Shown: in pieces, positions 53,701-61,705 of the stretch
Numbering within the stretch: position 1 is the stretch's first letter
Layout of the letters: each line of letters starts with the position of its first letter
From: Streptomyces albireticuli
GTDB lineage: Bacteria > Actinomycetota > Actinomycetes > Streptomycetales > Streptomycetaceae
Direction: 5' to 3'
NCBI RefSeq assembly: GCF_002192455.1
Contig: NZ_CP021744.1
Coordinates: 2,634,001 to 2,698,000 of the forward strand
Length of the DNA: 64,000 nucleotides
Made by a program: the position numbers and the translations under genes
The notes under the pieces: generated by a model
What the model saw: only the letters and a program-made list of their open reading frames with translations
Told to the model about the DNA's origin: nothing
The model's database searches: none

Positions 53701-53780
53701 ACGGGCTGGGGCTCGCGGCGGCGCGGAAGCGCTTCGGGGCGCGGCCCCCGGCTCCGGACCCCGGACGCCGTACGGGCTGA
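50688..53780 (+). CDS. P-type ATPase, Mg2+-transporter (MgtA/P3B)-like
   Basis: 1030 residues. The actuator motif LTGES is near residue 190, phosphorylation motif DKTGTLT near 418, KGAPEDVLERC in the nucleotide domain and GDGVNDLAALR near 764. The M4 motif VGLTPEMLPVVV and the C-terminal WFTENLLTQALVMLLLRSG are typical of magnesium P3B pumps. Two low-complexity insertions rich in Pro, Ala, Gly and Asp interrupt it: about residues 200-270 after the TGES loop and about 480-560 in the nucleotide domain. Coupled to an ArsR gene by overlap. GTG 50688 or 50694 is the start. The transported ion remains to be proved. Confidence 0.85.
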   Translation: MPVPSPGPTPGASVGWAPDGAGAAGTTLEALRALGSGPRGLVEQQAEERLAAHGENVFPGRRPASWPRRLARGLRDPFTAVLLGLGLVSAAVASWGTACVIAVLVTVSSVLRATGEHRADRAAATLRDLIATTATVRRRATETSPPGTRELPVDQLVPGDVVLLAPGDVVPADLRLLRATGLTLHEAALTGESAPVGKRVPAAGGGASAHEGSPAAPGPAPGGTRHPGARGGPGSPSPGRPVLVTAPQRPPADRERSPGEAHGTGPRPADAPAPLDLLSRPDLCLQGSSVVSGSGVGVVIATGADTVLSGALPRGPERSRVPRPFDRSVNGIAWTLVRFMLLTAPVVLIAGALLRGRGLETLPFAVAVAVGLTPEMLPVVVTTALARGAALLARGGEVVVRRLPALHDLGAVDVLCVDKTGTLTQDRPVVARSVGADGRDDPAVLRWAAVNALWTLHLAELPAPDALDEAILDADEEAAASGAYGPGAYETGTDRTEAYEREGAHPAAAPGLPVPPADRIAGGITDRTGDDIAPAGDAPAPADRPDTPARHLRAVPSPTTPASASEDLEGVAALPYGPGRRIATAVVRGSGPVDGRVHTLVVKGAPEDVLERCALDDGERARLARHADELAADGLRVLAVAVAERPARARPYTPADERGLTLLGFVGLRDALAPTAAEALAALSRRGVTVKVLTGDHPGTAARACRELGLEPGEVVTGDRVDALTGPELAVLADRSTVFARCAPEHKARIVGALREAGRTTGFLGDGVNDLAALRSADVGICPREGVDVAREAADVVLASKDLTALERAIVTGRRSTGNIAAYLRITLSSNLGNVIAMLVAGLMLPFLPMLPAQVLVQNLCFDAAQLALAFDRPGPDAHRRPAVLRPRDLLRFMTGFGLLNAVADLATFGVLALAVRSLGEEEGQAAFHAGWFTENLLTQALVMLLLRSGRHAAEGRVPGPIRAATSALAVVGLLLPLSPVGPALGMSALPPLYYGLMAVVLALYGLGLAAARKRFGARPPAPDPGRRTG

Positions 53781-54136
53781 GGGCGGGCCCGTACGACGTT
53801 CAGGGATGTCGGAGGGGATGCGGGAAGGGGCGGGGGCGGGAGCCCCGCCGCCCGCACCGCCGCGAGCCACCGCCCCCACTGGCGGGAGCCGATCCCGAGC
53901 CACCGCCCCACTGGCGGGAGCCGATCCCGAGCCACCGCCCCCACTGGCGGGAGCCGATCCCGAGCCACCGCCCCCACTGGCGGGAGCCGATCCCGAGCCG
54001 CCGCCGTCCTGGGCGGACGGCCGTTCCTGGGCGGGTGTCAGCCCTGGACAGGTGCCAGTCCCGGCAGACACCGGCCCCGAGCCACCGCCGGTCCTGGGCG
54101 GACGCCGACCCCGAGCAGGCCAGCTCCCTACCGCCC
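53781..54136. other. intergenic gap holding the minisatellite
   Basis: Apart from the 33-bp repeats there is a GC-rich stretch with scattered GAGCCACCGCC and GTCCTGGGCGG repeats up to 54120. The open frames here translate only into Pro/Ala/Arg-rich or Gly/Ser-rich low-complexity sequence; none has a credible start and ribosome binding site. Confidence 0.6.
53864..53994. repeat. 33-bp minisatellite, four units
   Basis: Four head-to-tail units beginning GAGCCACCGCCCCCACTGGC; units 1, 3 and 4 are 33 bp and unit 2 is 32 bp because one C is missing. A degenerate fifth unit follows. It lies in the 356-bp non-coding gap between the P-type ATPase and the leftward glycine-rich protein. The missing base shifts the frame, which argues against a coding role. 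Confidence 0.9.
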
Positions 54137-55498
54137 TCACCAGTCGCCGCCTCCGAACCCTCCGCCCCCGCCGTCGCCGAAGCCTCCGCCGTCCCCCCAG
54201 CCGCCCCCGCCGAAGTCGTCCGAGTTGAAGTCCGACCCCGTGTAGTCCCCGCCCTCCGGCCCGCCCGCCTCGGGCGAGGCCGCGTAGGCCGGGCCGGTGA
54301 GCATGCCGCCCAGCATCGTGCCGACGAGCAGGCCGGGCAGCAGGCCGCCGCCGAAGTAGCCGCCGGCCCAGGGGGCGTAGGCGGGCCCGGCGTTCCAGTA
54401 CGGCTGCGGGCCGTCCGGGGTGCGGACCGTGCGGGACGCCGGCTCCTGGCCGTCGGCCACCAGGGCCGCGTCGGCCGCGCACGCCGGCACGGTCCGGACC
54501 GCGCCGCCCGGGGGCGCCCACTCCACGTCCTTGACGGACGGGCCGTGGCGCGGGTCGAAGAAGCACGGCACGCGGCGCTCGGGCAGCGGGGCGCCGGTGC
54601 GGCGGGCGGCGAGGGTGGCGAGGGCGAAGCGGCCCTTGTCCAGCGTCTCGGTCACGGCCGTCACATCGGCCGGGACCTTCGCGGCGGCCATCTTGGATTT
54701 GGCCTCCTCGTAGGCGTCGAGGCCCGTCTCGTAGTCCTTGCGCATGGTGTCGTCGGCGCCGGGCTCGGAGGGGGAGAAGTCGAGCCGGTCGAGCTCCTCG
54801 CCGAAGGCGGTGATGTCCTCGTCGACGACGACGCGGAGGGCGTCGAGCTCGGCGCGCTCGCGCTCCTCCCGGCGCTTGCGGTTGCGCCGGTAGAGGGCGT
54901 ACGCGCCCGCGCCGCCGGCGACGACGATCGCGCCGCCGGTGATCAGTCCGGTCGCCGAGACCCCGGAGTCGGAGTCGCCCCACGAGCTGGGCTCACGGCC
55001 CTTGGCCTGCCGGTCGGCCTGGTCGACGAAGCTGTTGAGCTGGGCCTTCGCGTCGCCGCCGGACCGCTGGACGGAACCGGTGAGGTTCCGGACGGCGGCC
55101 ACCGGCATCACCTTGCGGTCGGCGTGGGCGTTGAACTCGGTGCCGCGGTGGATGACGTAGACGCCGGCGATGCCGACCTTGGTGCGCAGGTCCTGGAAGA
55201 CCGTCGCCTTGGGGTAGTCGTCGGTGGCGGGCAGGACGGCCACGAAGACCGGCTTCCCCGCGTCCCTGATCTTCTTCGCCAGCGCCTCGGCGTCGGCCGC
55301 CGGGAGCTGTGCGGCGGCCCGGGGGTCGACGTAGACGGGCCCCTTCTTGAGCACCTCGGCCGCGGCGTCGAGGCCGGTGGCGGTGGTGCTGGGGTCGGCG
55401 TGTGCGGCGGGGGCGGAGAACGCCGCGCCGGCCAACGCGATCAAGGCGGCGATCAGGACCAGCAGCGGCCTGGGCAGCGCCCGGTGGGTGGCGGACAT
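54137..55498 (-). CDS. secreted/membrane-anchored protein with glycine-rich C-terminus (YgcG/TPM-like)
   Basis: 453 residues. The signal peptide (LLVLIAALIALAGAAFSAP, cut near AAHADPS) is followed by an extracellular domain of about 130 residues (LKKGPVYVDPRAAAQLPAAD, KPVFVAVLP, VGIAGVYVIHRG) resembling the TPM/YgcG fold. A membrane segment (ATGLITGGAIVVAGGAGAYALY) leads to a basic, then helical, cytoplasmic region (RKRREERERAELDALRVV). Near the end comes another hydrophobic stretch (GLLPGLLVGTMLGGMLTGPA), and the protein finishes with Gly/Asp/Trp repeats (GGGGWGDGGGFGDGGGGG). ATG 55498 has GAGGAG upstream. Such proteins are common in actinobacteria; function unknown. Confidence 0.8.
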   Translation of the reverse strand: MSATHRALPRPLLVLIAALIALAGAAFSAPAAHADPSTTATGLDAAAEVLKKGPVYVDPRAAAQLPAADAEALAKKIRDAGKPVFVAVLPATDDYPKATVFQDLRTKVGIAGVYVIHRGTEFNAHADRKVMPVAAVRNLTGSVQRSGGDAKAQLNSFVDQADRQAKGREPSSWGDSDSGVSATGLITGGAIVVAGGAGAYALYRRNRKRREERERAELDALRVVVDEDITAFGEELDRLDFSPSEPGADDTMRKDYETGLDAYEEAKSKMAAAKVPADVTAVTETLDKGRFALATLAARRTGAPLPERRVPCFFDPRHGPSVKDVEWAPPGGAVRTVPACAADAALVADGQEPASRTVRTPDGPQPYWNAGPAYAPWAGGYFGGGLLPGLLVGTMLGGMLTGPAYAASPEAGGPEGGDYTGSDFNSDDFGGGGWGDGGGFGDGGGGGFGGGDW

Positions 55499-55658
55499 GG
55501 CGTTGCTCCTCGGAGAAGGACTGCTCGACGAACGGATCAACGGATCTCTCACTCTGCGTTTACCACGAAAACGGATCAAACAGGCACGGTGTTCCCCTGC
55601 CCGGCCGGGACGCGCCCATGTCCCCGGCCGTGCTCCCCTGCCGTACGGCGGCGCGCGC

Positions 55659-57164
55659 TCAGCCGTACGAGAGGTCGGCGCAGGGGTCGTCGTCCGCCGA
55701 CCGGGCCTGCTCCTTCGTCTCCGGGGAGGGGGTCCCGGAGGCGGCCGCGGAGGGCTCCGCGACCGGGGCGGGCGAGGCGGCGGACGTGGTGGCGTAGTCC
55801 CGCCCGAGGGTGACGGAGATGCCGTCCGCCGCGTCGCCCCGGACGTAGGCGCCGGGGAACATCCGGGTGAGGGCGCGGGCGCGGCCCGCCTGCCCGGGGC
55901 CGAAGGTGATCACGGTGGTCGCCTGGTCGCGGTCGGGCGCGGTGCTGGTGCCCGTGACGGTGAAGCCGCGCTCCTGGAGGGCCGCGGCGGCGCGGGCGGC
56001 GAGGCCGGTGACGGTGGTGCCGTTGGCCACGGAGATCCGGGTCCCGTCGCCCGTGACCGGCGCGGCGGCGTCCGCCTGGGCCGCCCCGCCCGCGGCCCCG
56101 CCGGTGCCGCCGCCGGGTTCGCGCCCCTTCTCCGTGGCGTCCTGGCCGTCGATCGTGCGGTCGGCCTTGAGGGAGGCCCACAGCGCGTCGGCGTCGGGCT
56201 GGACGATGTCGACGCGGTCCCCCGCGTAACGCCAGGGGACGGTGATGAACTTGATGTCGTGCAGGTCGATGTTCTTGAGGGACATCGCGAAGGAGATCAG
56301 CTTGTCGGCCGTGCCCAGGCCGGGGTCGACGGTCATCGACTTGGTGGCCGCGTCGGCCAGCGGCAGCAGGGTCGTCGGGTTGAGGCCCTGCGACCGCACC
56401 TTCTTGATCATGCCGGCGACGAAGGCCTGCTGCCGCCGGATGCGGCCGATGTCGGAGCCGTCGCCGATGCCGTGGCGCACGCGCACGTAGTCCAGCGCCT
56501 TCTGCCCCGAGACGCTCTGCTTGCCCTTGCGGAACAAAAGGTCGCCCCGGGCACCGAGGTTGGGGTTCAGATCGCCCGCGTAGACGTCCTTGGGGACGCA
56601 CACGGGGACGCCGCCGACGGCGGAGGTCATGGCGGAGAAGCCCTCGAAGTCGACGACGACCGTGTGGTCCACCCGCAGGCCGGTGAGCTTCTCGACGGTG
56701 TTCTGGGTGCAGGCCGGGTTGCCCTTGGCCGACTCCCCGACGGAGAAGGCGGAGTTGAACATCGCCCGGGTGCGCGGGGCCGTCCAGGTGCCGTCGGGCC
56801 GCCGGCAGGGCGGGATGTCCACGAGGGTGTCGCGGGGGATGGAGACGCCGACGGCGTGCTTGCGGTCGCCGTAGACGTGCAGCAGGAGGGCGGTGTCCGA
56901 GCGGCCCACGTCCCCCTCGCCACCGCCCAGCCCGCTGTTCCCGCCGGAGCGCGAGTCCGAGCCGATGACCAGGACGTTCTGCCCGGCGGCCCCGGCGCCG
57001 GGCCGGTCGTCGGAGAGGCCGCCCGCGTCGAAGGTGCTGATGTTGCCGTTGAGCTTGAGGTAGACCCAGCCGACTCCGGCGGTCAGCAGCGCCAGCAACG
57101 ACACCAAGACCACGGCCGGGATCCGCATCCGCCCGGAGCCGCGCTTCCCTCGGGTGCCAGTCAT
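55659..57164 (-). CDS. LytR-CpsA-Psr (LCP) family cell-wall polymer transferase
   Basis: 501 residues. One N-terminal membrane anchor ([21 protein letters not shown]), then the LCP domain: [70 protein letters not shown] (conserved Arg residues). A LytR_C domain follows ([25 protein letters not shown]). LCP enzymes attach teichoic or arabinogalactan-type polymers to peptidoglycan using lipid-linked precursors. The C-terminus is a Ser/Ala/Pro-rich tail. Divergent from a TatA gene. Confidence 0.94.
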   Translation of the reverse strand: MTGTRGKRGSGRMRIPAVVLVSLLALLTAGVGWVYLKLNGNISTFDAGGLSDDRPGAGAAGQNVLVIGSDSRSGGNSGLGGGEGDVGRSDTALLLHVYGDRKHAVGVSIPRDTLVDIPPCRRPDGTWTAPRTRAMFNSAFSVGESAKGNPACTQNTVEKLTGLRVDHTVVVDFEGFSAMTSAVGGVPVCVPKDVYAGDLNPNLGARGDLLFRKGKQSVSGQKALDYVRVRHGIGDGSDIGRIRRQQAFVAGMIKKVRSQGLNPTTLLPLADAATKSMTVDPGLGTADKLISFAMSLKNIDLHDIKFITVPWRYAGDRVDIVQPDADALWASLKADRTIDGQDATEKGREPGGGTGGAAGGAAQADAAAPVTGDGTRISVANGTTVTGLAARAAAALQERGFTVTGTSTAPDRDQATTVITFGPGQAGRARALTRMFPGAYVRGDAADGISVTLGRDYATTSAASPAPVAEPSAAASGTPSPETKEQARSADDDPCADLSYG

Positions 57165-57355
57165 CTACGAGCCCTCATCCACTCCCCCGGTGCTACCCGG
57201 CGCTCCCCCGGCACGTGCCCTGTCGACCGCATAGACGGCCGGGAGGCCACTTTGGTTGTCCAGTTGCGCAATCTGGCAAGTATGGTGAACGGGAACCACG
57301 CCGCCGTCCGGCGGCACCACCCGACACCGCTGAACCGAAGAGAGGTGCGGCCCCC

Positions 57356-57586
57356 ATGCTGCGCAACGCCCTGGAGCCCTGGCACATCCTCGTGGTCGTA
57401 CTCGTCCTGGTCGTCCTGTTCGGGTCCAAGAAGCTGCCGGACACCGCCCGGTCGCTGGGCAAGTCGATGCGCATCCTCAAGAGCGAGGCCAAGGCGCTGA
57501 AGGCGGACGACGCCGCGGCGCCGGCGGCGGAGGCCCCCACCACGGCGCCGGCCTCCGCCGCGACCCCCGCCGACAGCCCGCGGTGA
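57356..57586 (+). CDS. tatA: TatA-type twin-arginine translocase component
   Basis: 76 residues: a short N-terminal membrane helix ([20 protein letters not shown]), the FGSKKLPD hinge and amphipathic helix ([19 protein letters not shown]), then an Ala/Pro-rich tail. These are the TatA/TatE features. It is a stand-alone paralogue; no tatC is nearby, so it is likely an extra copy to the main tatAC genes elsewhere. The next gene is a phosphatase whose signal peptide has RRRLAW, possibly a Tat substrate. Confidence 0.88.
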   Translation: MLRNALEPWHILVVVLVLVVLFGSKKLPDTARSLGKSMRILKSEAKALKADDAAAPAAEAPTTAPASAATPADSPR

Positions 57587-57625
57587 CCTGGGCGTCACCT
57601 GGACGTCCCCCGCGGTACACCCACC
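57582..57625 (+). promoter_or_regulatory. candidate PHO box upstream of alkaline phosphatase
   Basis: Four consecutive 11-bp units: GGTGACCTGGG, CGTCACCTGGA, CGTCCCCCGCG and GTACACCCACC. The 11-bp period and GTCACC-like starts match the direct-repeat units of the PhoP-binding PHO box (consensus GTTCACC-like every 11 bp). It begins in the tatA stop region and ends 55 bp before the alkaline phosphatase ATG. Confidence 0.55.
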
Positions 57626-57680
57626 CCTGGTGAGCTTCGTGCGGCCGGGCATCCCGCCCGGGCTCTGAGGAGGAAACACC

Positions 57681-59060
57681 ATGGGTTCTCGTCCGTACCG
57701 GCGCCGTCTCGCCTGGGGTGCCGCCGCGCTGCTCGCCGCCGGGGTCGCGGTACCGGCCGCGTACGCCGCGTCGGACTCGGGCGACGCGTCCGGGCAGGGG
57801 ACGCCCGCCGCGCTGAGCGCGGGCCACGGCGCCAAGAAGGCCAAGAACGTCATCCTGCTCATCGGCGACGGCATGGGCGACTCGGAGATCACCCTGGCCC
57901 GTGACTACACCGTGGGCGCGGCGGGCCGCCTGAACATGGACAAGTTCCCGCTCACCGGCTCGTACACCACGTACTCCGTCGACAAGAACGGCAAGCCGGA
58001 CTACGTCACCGACTCCGCGGCCAGCGGCACCGGCTGGGCGACCGGGCAGAAGACCGTCAACGGCCGGATATCCAAGACGCCCGGCACCGACAAGCCGATG
58101 ACGACGATCCTGGAGCTGGCCCAGCGCAACGGCCTGGCGACCGGCAGCGTCACCACCGCCGAGCTCACCGACGCCACCCCGGCCGTGCTCGCCTCGCACG
58201 CCACCGACCGCAGCTGCGCGGGCCCGGCCGACATGAAGGCGTGCCCGGCCGACACGGTCGCCAAGGGCGGCCCTGGCTCCATCGCCGAGCAGAGCGTGAA
58301 CCACAAGGTGGACGTGCTGCTGGGCGGCGGCAAGGCCCGCTTCGACCAGAAGATCACCGAGGGCCGCTTCAAGGGCGGCACCGTCACCCAGCAGGCCGAG
58401 AAGCTCGGCTACCAGGTGGTCACCGACGACAAGGGCCTGAAGAAGGCCCGGCCCGGCAAGCCCGTCCTCGGCCTCTTCGCCGACGGCAACGTGCCCGTCG
58501 AGTGGACCGGCAAGGCCGCCGCGCAGGGCGGCACCGAGCCGCAGCGCTGCGTGACGAGCAACCCGGAGCGCAAGGCCGGCACGCCGGCCCTGGACGACCA
58601 GACCCGCAAGGCGCTCCAGCTGCTGGAGGCCAAGCAGAAGGGCTCCAAGAAGGGCTTCTTCCTCCAGGTCGAGGGCGCCTCGATCGACAAGCGGGACCAC
58701 GCCGCCGACCCCTGCGGCCAGATCGGCGAGACCGCGGCCCTGGACCGGGCGGTGAAGGTGGCCCGCGCGTACGCCGCCGCCCACCCCGACACGCTCGTGA
58801 TCACCACCGCCGACCACGCCCACACCAGCCAGATCGTCCCGCTGGAGGCGACCCCGCCCGGCCTGTCCTCCACCCTCGTGACGAACGAGGGCGGGCGGCT
58901 GAAGGTGAACTACTCCACCAACACCCCGGGCAAGGCCCAGGAGCACACCGGCACCCAGGTGCGCATCGCGGCGCAGGGCCCGCAGGCGGAGCGCGTCCTC
59001 GGCGTCACCGACCAGACGCAGCTCTTCACCACGATCCGCTCGGCGCTCACCCTGCGCTGA
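57681..59060 (+). CDS. secreted alkaline phosphatase (PhoA superfamily)
   Basis: 459 residues. The N-terminal export signal (YRRRLAWGAAALLAAGVAVPAAYA) has a pair of arginines but is not a perfect Tat motif. The core has KNVILLIGDGMGDSEITLARD (metal-binding Asp), the nucleophile Ser in VTDSAASGTGWATGQKTVNG, FLQVEGASIDKRDHAADP and TTADHAHTS with metal-ligand His/Asp. It hydrolyses phosphate esters to supply phosphate. GAGGAGG precedes the ATG. A PHO-box-like repeat array lies upstream, so induction by phosphate starvation through PhoRP is likely. Confidence 0.95.
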   Translation: MGSRPYRRRLAWGAAALLAAGVAVPAAYAASDSGDASGQGTPAALSAGHGAKKAKNVILLIGDGMGDSEITLARDYTVGAAGRLNMDKFPLTGSYTTYSVDKNGKPDYVTDSAASGTGWATGQKTVNGRISKTPGTDKPMTTILELAQRNGLATGSVTTAELTDATPAVLASHATDRSCAGPADMKACPADTVAKGGPGSIAEQSVNHKVDVLLGGGKARFDQKITEGRFKGGTVTQQAEKLGYQVVTDDKGLKKARPGKPVLGLFADGNVPVEWTGKAAAQGGTEPQRCVTSNPERKAGTPALDDQTRKALQLLEAKQKGSKKGFFLQVEGASIDKRDHAADPCGQIGETAALDRAVKVARAYAAAHPDTLVITTADHAHTSQIVPLEATPPGLSSTLVTNEGGRLKVNYSTNTPGKAQEHTGTQVRIAAQGPQAERVLGVTDQTQLFTTIRSALTLR

Positions 59061-59112
59061 GTCCGGGCCGGGGAGCACCCCGGACCACGGCCCGAGGGGG
59101 GCCGGCAGGACG

Positions 59113-59141
59113 GGGCCCGGCCGTGTGACGCGGCCGGGCCC
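59113..59141 (+). terminator. alkaline phosphatase terminator
   Basis: Perfect 11-bp stem (GGGCCCGGCCG, loop TGTGACG, CGGCCGGGCCC), 53 bp after the stop codon. Confidence 0.8.
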
Positions 59142-59262
59142 TGAGGTTTGTGCCAGTTATCGGGCCTGAACATTGGCGGATCACATACCCCGTACGACAC
59201 GAGTACCGTCGAGACTGTTGGTTCCCGTACCAGCTTGCCCGCCCGCGCAGGAGGAACCGCCG

Positions 59263-60201
59263 ATGACCGGGTCCCGCGTACTCGCCCTCGGCCACTACCA
59301 GCCCGCCAGAGTGCTGACCAACGACGAGCTGGCCGCCATGGTGGACACCAGCGACGAGTGGATCCGCTCCCGCGTCGGCATCCGCACCCGCCGCGTCGCC
59401 GAGCCGGATGAGACGGTCGCCTCGATGGCCACCGAGGCCGCCGGCAAGGCGCTCGCGAACAGTGGCCTGGCGGCGGACGCCATCGACCTCGTCCTCGTCG
59501 CCACCTGCACCGCGGACGACCGCAGCCCGAACACGGCCGCGCGGGTCGCCGCCGCGCTGGGGCTGGGCGCGCCCGCCACGATGGACGTCAACGTCGTCTG
59601 CTCCGGCTTCACCCACGCGCTGGCCTCCGCCGACCACGCGATCCGGGCCGGCGCCGCGCGGAACGCGCTGGTCATCGGCGTGGAGAAGTTCACCTCGGTC
59701 GCCGACTGGACCGACCGCACCACCTGTGTCCTGGTCGGTGACGGCGCCGGCGCCGCCGTCGTCACGGCCTCGGACGAGCCCGGCATCGGCCCGGTCGTGT
59801 GGGGCTCGGTGCCCGGCATGGGCCACGCCGTCCGGATCGAGGGCACCCCGTCCCGCTTCGCCCAGGAGGGCCAGTCCGTCTACCGCTGGGCCACGACCCA
59901 GCTCCCGCCGATCGCCCGCCAGGTCTGCGAGCGGGCCGGCGTCGCGCCGGAGGAGCTCGCGGCGGTCGTCCTGCACCAGGCGAACCTGCGGATCATCGAG
60001 CCGGTGGCGCGGAAGCTGGGCGCGGTGAACGCGATCGTCGCCACGGACGTGACGGAGTCGGGCAACACGTCGGCGGCGAGCATCCCGCTGGCCCTGTCGA
60101 AGCTGGTCGCCCGCGGTGAGATCCCGCACGGCGCGCCGGTCCTGCTGTTCGGCTTCGGCGGCAACCTGTCGTACGCGGGCCAGGTCATCCGCTGCCCGTA
60201 G
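59263..60201 (+). CDS. 3-oxoacyl-ACP synthase III (KASIII/FabH-like), orphan
   Basis: 312 residues, typical FabH length. The full catalytic triad is present: Cys113 in VVCSGFTHAL, His in VVLHQANLRII and Asn in ESGNTSAASIPLAL, with the glycine-rich FGFGGNLSYAG near the end and TSDEWIRSRVGI in the N-terminal part. FabH enzymes condense acyl-CoA with malonyl-ACP to start fatty-acid or polyketide chains; others are crosslinking or esterifying homologues. No ACP, malonyltransferase or other fatty-acid gene is adjacent, so it is not the housekeeping fab operon copy. AGGAGGA precedes the ATG. Confidence 0.9.
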   Translation: MTGSRVLALGHYQPARVLTNDELAAMVDTSDEWIRSRVGIRTRRVAEPDETVASMATEAAGKALANSGLAADAIDLVLVATCTADDRSPNTAARVAAALGLGAPATMDVNVVCSGFTHALASADHAIRAGAARNALVIGVEKFTSVADWTDRTTCVLVGDGAGAAVVTASDEPGIGPVVWGSVPGMGHAVRIEGTPSRFAQEGQSVYRWATTQLPPIARQVCERAGVAPEELAAVVLHQANLRIIEPVARKLGAVNAIVATDVTESGNTSAASIPLALSKLVARGEIPHGAPVLLFGFGGNLSYAGQVIRCP

Positions 60202-60204
60202 GGG

Positions 60205-60357
60205 GCGGCCCTGCGGGGCTTTGTTCCCCGGCCCCGCCCTTGTTCAGCCCGGCCGGCGTTTGAGGCCACCGCGCGTCAGCGCGGAAGGGGGCCCGGGGAT
60301 CTCCCCGGTATCGGGAAGGGGTGGGTAGGGGAAAGATCCGCCCCTACGGCGACTCCC
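60205..60357. repeat. palindromic element, degenerate full copy (copy 4)
   Basis: A decayed left arm (GCGGCCCTGCGGGGC, 60205-60240) is followed by the shared core (TTCAGCCCGGCCGGCGTTTG, GAGGCCACCGCGCGTCAGCG) and a decayed right arm (TATCGGGAAGGGGTGGGTAGG onward). It lies between the ketosynthase gene and the convergent small gene, whose last 14 bp are inside the right arm. Confidence 0.7.
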
Positions 60358-60565
60358 GCAGGAACAGCGCCCCGCACGAATGGCAGATCGGCACCCCACC
60401 CTTCCCCCAGTCGTCCGCGGACCGCGTCGCCGCCCCCGGCGAAAGCTCCCGCCCGCACATCCCGGTCGTCCCCTCCTGCCGGACGACATGCCACGTCTTG
60501 ACGACCGCGTCCGCGTCCTCCGGCGAGAACCCGTCCGCGTACTCCGCGCGAAGCTCGTGCTCCAT
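60344..60565 (-). CDS. small putative zinc-ribbon protein
   Basis: 73 residues. N-terminal helical half (EHELRAEYADGFSPEDADAVV), then Cys in TTGMCGRELSPG and CxxC in VPICHSCGALFLRE. These three Cys and nearby His residues could bind one metal ion. It is a conserved-looking hypothetical of unknown function. The C-terminal RESP and stop lie within the degenerate palindromic element. Confidence 0.65.
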   Translation of the reverse strand: MEHELRAEYADGFSPEDADAVVKTWHVVRQEGTTGMCGRELSPGAATRSADDWGKGGVPICHSCGALFLRESP

Positions 60566-60628
60566 GGCTCGGCACCTCCTCGTCCACGATGAGGGACGGG
60601 GCCGCGCCCCGCCACCGCACCGGGCGGG

Positions 60629-61540
60629 TCAGAACACCGACCAGCCCGTCAGGGTCGTGAAGTGGTCCAGCGCGGCCACACCCGCCACCGAGTTCCCCCG
60701 CGTGTCCAGGCCGGGGCTCCACACGCACAGCGTGCAGCGGCCCGGTATGACGGCGACGATGCCGCCGCCCACCCCGCTCTTGCCCGGCAGGCCGACCCGG
60801 TAGGCGAAGTCGCCGGCGGCGTCGTACGTGCCGCAGGTGAGCATGACCGCGTTGATCTGCTTGGCCTCGCGGCGCGGCAGCAGCCGGGTGCCGTCGGCGC
60901 GCAGGCCGTGGCGGGCCAGGAACCCGCCGGCCAGGGCGAGGTCGCGGCAGCTCATCTCGATGGAGCACTGCCAGAAGTAGTGCTCCAGGACCGTGGGGAC
61001 GGGGTTGTCGAGGTTGCCGTAGCTGGCCATGAAGTGGGCCAGGGCGGCGTTGCGGTCGCCGTGCTCGGTCTCGGAGGCCGCGACGGCCGCGTCGAAGGAG
61101 ACGTCCGGGTTGCCGCTCTCCGCGCGCAGGAACTCCAGCATGGTGGTGCTGGCGTCGCCGGTCAGGGTCTGGAGCCGGTCGGTGACGACGAGGGCGCCCG
61201 CGTTGATGAAGGGGTTACGGGGGATGCCGTTCTCGTATTCGAGTTGCACCAGGGAGTTGAAGGGATTTCCGGACGGTTCTGTTCCGACCCGCTCCCAGAT
61301 CCGCCCGCCCCCCTCCGCGAGGACGAGCGCGAGGCTGAACGCCTTGGAGATCGACTGCACGGAGAACGGGTGTTCCCAGTCGCCCACGCCGTACACCCCG
61401 CCGTCGATGTCGACGACGGCCATCCCGAAGCGTCCCGTGTCCACCCCGGCCAGCGCGGGGATGTAATCGGCCACCTGGCCACGGCCCACCAGTGGGCGCG
61501 CGAACGCGGCGACCTCTTCGAGAACGGCCTGGTAGTCCAC
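60629..61540 (-). CDS. glsA: glutaminase A
   Basis: 303 residues, the normal size for serine-dependent bacterial glutaminases. Motifs: HPFSVQSISKAFSLALVL with the S-x-x-K catalytic pair, EPSGNPFNSLVQLEYENGIPRNPFINAGALVV, and PGKSGVGGGIVAVIPGR near the C-terminus. It hydrolyses L-glutamine to glutamate and ammonia. The GTG start (VDYQAVLEEV) has only a weak ribosome binding site; the frame is open far upstream but reads atypical sequence there. Confidence 0.95.
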   Translation of the reverse strand: MDYQAVLEEVAAFARPLVGRGQVADYIPALAGVDTGRFGMAVVDIDGGVYGVGDWEHPFSVQSISKAFSLALVLAEGGGRIWERVGTEPSGNPFNSLVQLEYENGIPRNPFINAGALVVTDRLQTLTGDASTTMLEFLRAESGNPDVSFDAAVAASETEHGDRNAALAHFMASYGNLDNPVPTVLEHYFWQCSIEMSCRDLALAGGFLARHGLRADGTRLLPRREAKQINAVMLTCGTYDAAGDFAYRVGLPGKSGVGGGIVAVIPGRCTLCVWSPGLDTRGNSVAGVAALDHFTTLTGWSVF

Positions 61541-61705
61541 TGTCCGAGTCTCGCGCTTCCGTGTCGACGATGGGATTTTCGGCCGGAGGCCGGATCGGCT
61601 CGCACGATATCCGAACGCCCGGCCCACCTGCGAACTTTTGGGTAGAAGGGGGTCATTCGGCTTACGCGTCCGGCGTACGTCATACGCATTCCCAAGGAGG
61701 GCGGC

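Noticed and set aside
53806..54228. Possible small Pro-rich gene across the 33-bp repeats
   Set aside because: The frame is set by the repeats, unit 2 is 32 bp, there is no ribosome binding site, and the end overlaps the glycine-rich protein gene.
51456..54983. Leftward open frame of about 1175 codons antisense to the P-type ATPase
   Set aside because: Runs through the minisatellite and gives low-complexity sequence, while the ATPase motifs are on the plus strand.
59263..60201. A biosynthetic gene cluster around the ketosynthase III
   Set aside because: Neighbours are alkaline phosphatase, a small zinc-ribbon protein and glutaminase; no other biosynthetic genes.
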